Assembly: GCA_016787375.1 (NCBI GenBank)
Contig: JAEUUM010000282.1
Location: 1 to 7,405, forward strand
DNA: 7,405 nt
From: Saprospiraceae bacterium
GTDB taxonomy: Bacteria > Bacteroidota > Bacteroidia > Chitinophagales > Saprospiraceae
Reading direction: 5' to 3'
Below the pieces are notes generated by a model that was not told the origin of the DNA, did no database searches, and was given only the letters and a program-made list of their open reading frames with translations. The first letter of the stretch is position 1. Every line of letters begins with the position of its first letter. Both the position numbers and the translations under genes were made by a program. This document shows, piece by piece, positions 6,385 to 7,405 of the stretch.

Positions 6385-7405
6385 TTGAAATATTCTAGGA
6401 CATATTGGGTGCTGTTTGTAGTCATCGCTGATGTATGGCTGATCTCTCTATTTGTAGTTAAACATGATGAATCATTCAACATAACAGCCAAACTGAATGA
6501 GGCCGAGCAAGATTCAGTTTTGGTTACAGAGTTAAAATATTCAATAATAAAAATCGGAACTGAAGTTGAAAAAAATCAATTGATTGGCTACCGCAAAGAT
6601 GAACATGAATTGAAATCCATGCAGGCATTGAATGATGCATTGAGCAATTACCGGGATTTAGATGAGCTTAATGCAAATATTAAAGATATCTATATTAATA
6701 ATCTTGAAATCAAACGGTTGTATTTAGATTTATTAAATAATTTGAAACAAACAGCTCCGATTAAATTAACTTCTTCCAAAATAATAACTAAAAAAATTTC
6801 TACAAATAAAGCTAAATTGCAAAAAGCTGCAGAGCTCAAATTAAAAAAACTTCAGGAGCAATATGCCTTAAGGCAAACAACAATTGACGATTTAAAAAAA
6901 GCCTCTGATGAAATTCAAAAGATTAAATTAATGCCTGAATACAAGATTGCAAGGCTCGAAAAGAAATTGGATAATCGAAATGAGACCAATCATTCAGTAA
7001 ATAATCGTCAGCCAAATAAGCTACTTCAAAGCAAGATTTTTATGTTAATGGGTTCCGTGCAAAATTGGTTGGCTGATAACGAGATCAAAAGTCCTGTTTC
7101 CGGAAAAGTAGAAACAATAAACGAAGACAGTAAAACTGCAATAATTGTTCAAACTTCTAAAACAAGAATATTATCATTCAGACTTGCAGGTATAAAAGAT
7201 TCCAGCATTTTAGTCAATTTGTTGTGTAATTCAGGAACCAGGAAAATTGAACAAGAAGCAGTAAAAAGTGATGAGGAATCTATTTACAATATTATCACAG
7301 ACGAAAATACACTTAAATCCTGTCTCATTAAAAATTCTAAAACTGCAAAAATTCAAGTAAAATTGGCCAGTCGAAGTCAATTTGACAGGCTTATTGGAAA
7401 AGGGA
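6385..7405 (+). CDS. HlyD-type membrane-fusion (periplasmic adaptor) protein, C-terminus cut by window edge
   Basis: Open frame of 340 codons running off the window. The best start is the TTG at 6385, directly after an in-frame TAA (6382-6384); no ATG is available before the membrane anchor. Another option, GTG at 6409, would shorten the anchor. Residues 7-25 form one membrane segment (YWVLFVVIADVWLISLFVV). A first half-lipoyl motif follows (VTEL at 47, KIGTEVEKNQLI at 56-67), then a long Lys/Glu/Leu-rich helical region with coiled-coil character (about 72-215), and the second half-lipoyl motif EIKSPVSGKVETI from 233. This order defines HlyD-family adaptors, which link an inner-membrane exporter to an outer-membrane channel. 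The gene starts 31 bp after the C39 transporter and surely shares its transcript. The sequence is strongly diverged from well-known HlyD proteins, so the call rests on architecture and context. An outer-membrane channel and the cargo may lie beyond the edge. Confidence 0.75.
   Translation, partial: MKYSRTYWVLFVVIADVWLISLFVVKHDESFNITAKLNEAEQDSVLVTELKYSIIKIGTEVEKNQLIGYRKDEHELKSMQALNDALSNYRDLDELNANIKDIYINNLEIKRLYLDLLNNLKQTAPIKLTSSKIITKKISTNKAKLQKAAELKLKKLQEQYALRQTTIDDLKKASDEIQKIKLMPEYKIARLEKKLDNRNETNHSVNNRQPNKLLQSKIFMLMGSVQNWLADNEIKSPVSGKVETINEDSKTAIIVQTSKTRILSFRLAGIKDSSILVNLLCNSGTRKIEQEAVKSDEESIYNIITDENTLKSCLIKNSKTAKIQVKLASRSQFDRLIGKG

Overview
The window is AT-rich DNA that most likely comes from a member of the phylum Bacteroidota. 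Three things point there: a PorP/SprF-family type IX secretion protein, which is confined to that phylum; several promoter-like sites of the Bacteroidota form TTG-N(17-23)-TAnnTTTG upstream of genes; and start sites without Shine-Dalgarno sequences, including likely GTG and TTG starts. I cannot place it at genus level.

Layout, left to right. A ChaN-like haem-binding family protein (1-352, minus strand, C-terminus cut by the window edge) is divergent from a DASH-type cryptochrome/photolyase (435-1745, plus). A PorP/SprF outer-membrane protein (1890-2924, plus) has the best promoter in the window. It meets tail-to-tail, with 5 bp between the genes, a Skp/OmpH-like lipoprotein (2930-3529, minus). 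Next is a small HAD-type phosphatase (3589-4005, minus), of a group sometimes labelled 'phosphoheptose isomerase' although the sequence shows HAD motifs. A 280-bp AT-rich divergent intergenic region follows, with two back-to-back promoter candidates.

The right third (4287 to the edge) is an export cassette: a C39-peptidase ABC transporter (PCAT type), then after 31 bp a HlyD-type membrane-fusion protein that starts with TTG and runs off the window. Such pairs normally cleave a leader ending in Gly-Gly from a small peptide and move it across the envelope. No cargo peptide is visible here.

The most noteworthy observation is in the transporter. Its C39 protease residues are all present (Gln16, Cys22, His95, Asp111) and Walker A is intact. 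However, the Q-loop Gln, the LSGGQ signature, the Walker B catalytic Glu and the H-switch His are all replaced. This predicts an enzyme that can process peptides and bind ATP but probably cannot hydrolyse ATP normally. The other genes look like ordinary chromosomal housekeeping or accessory genes. I see no mobile element, tRNA, rRNA or CRISPR array.
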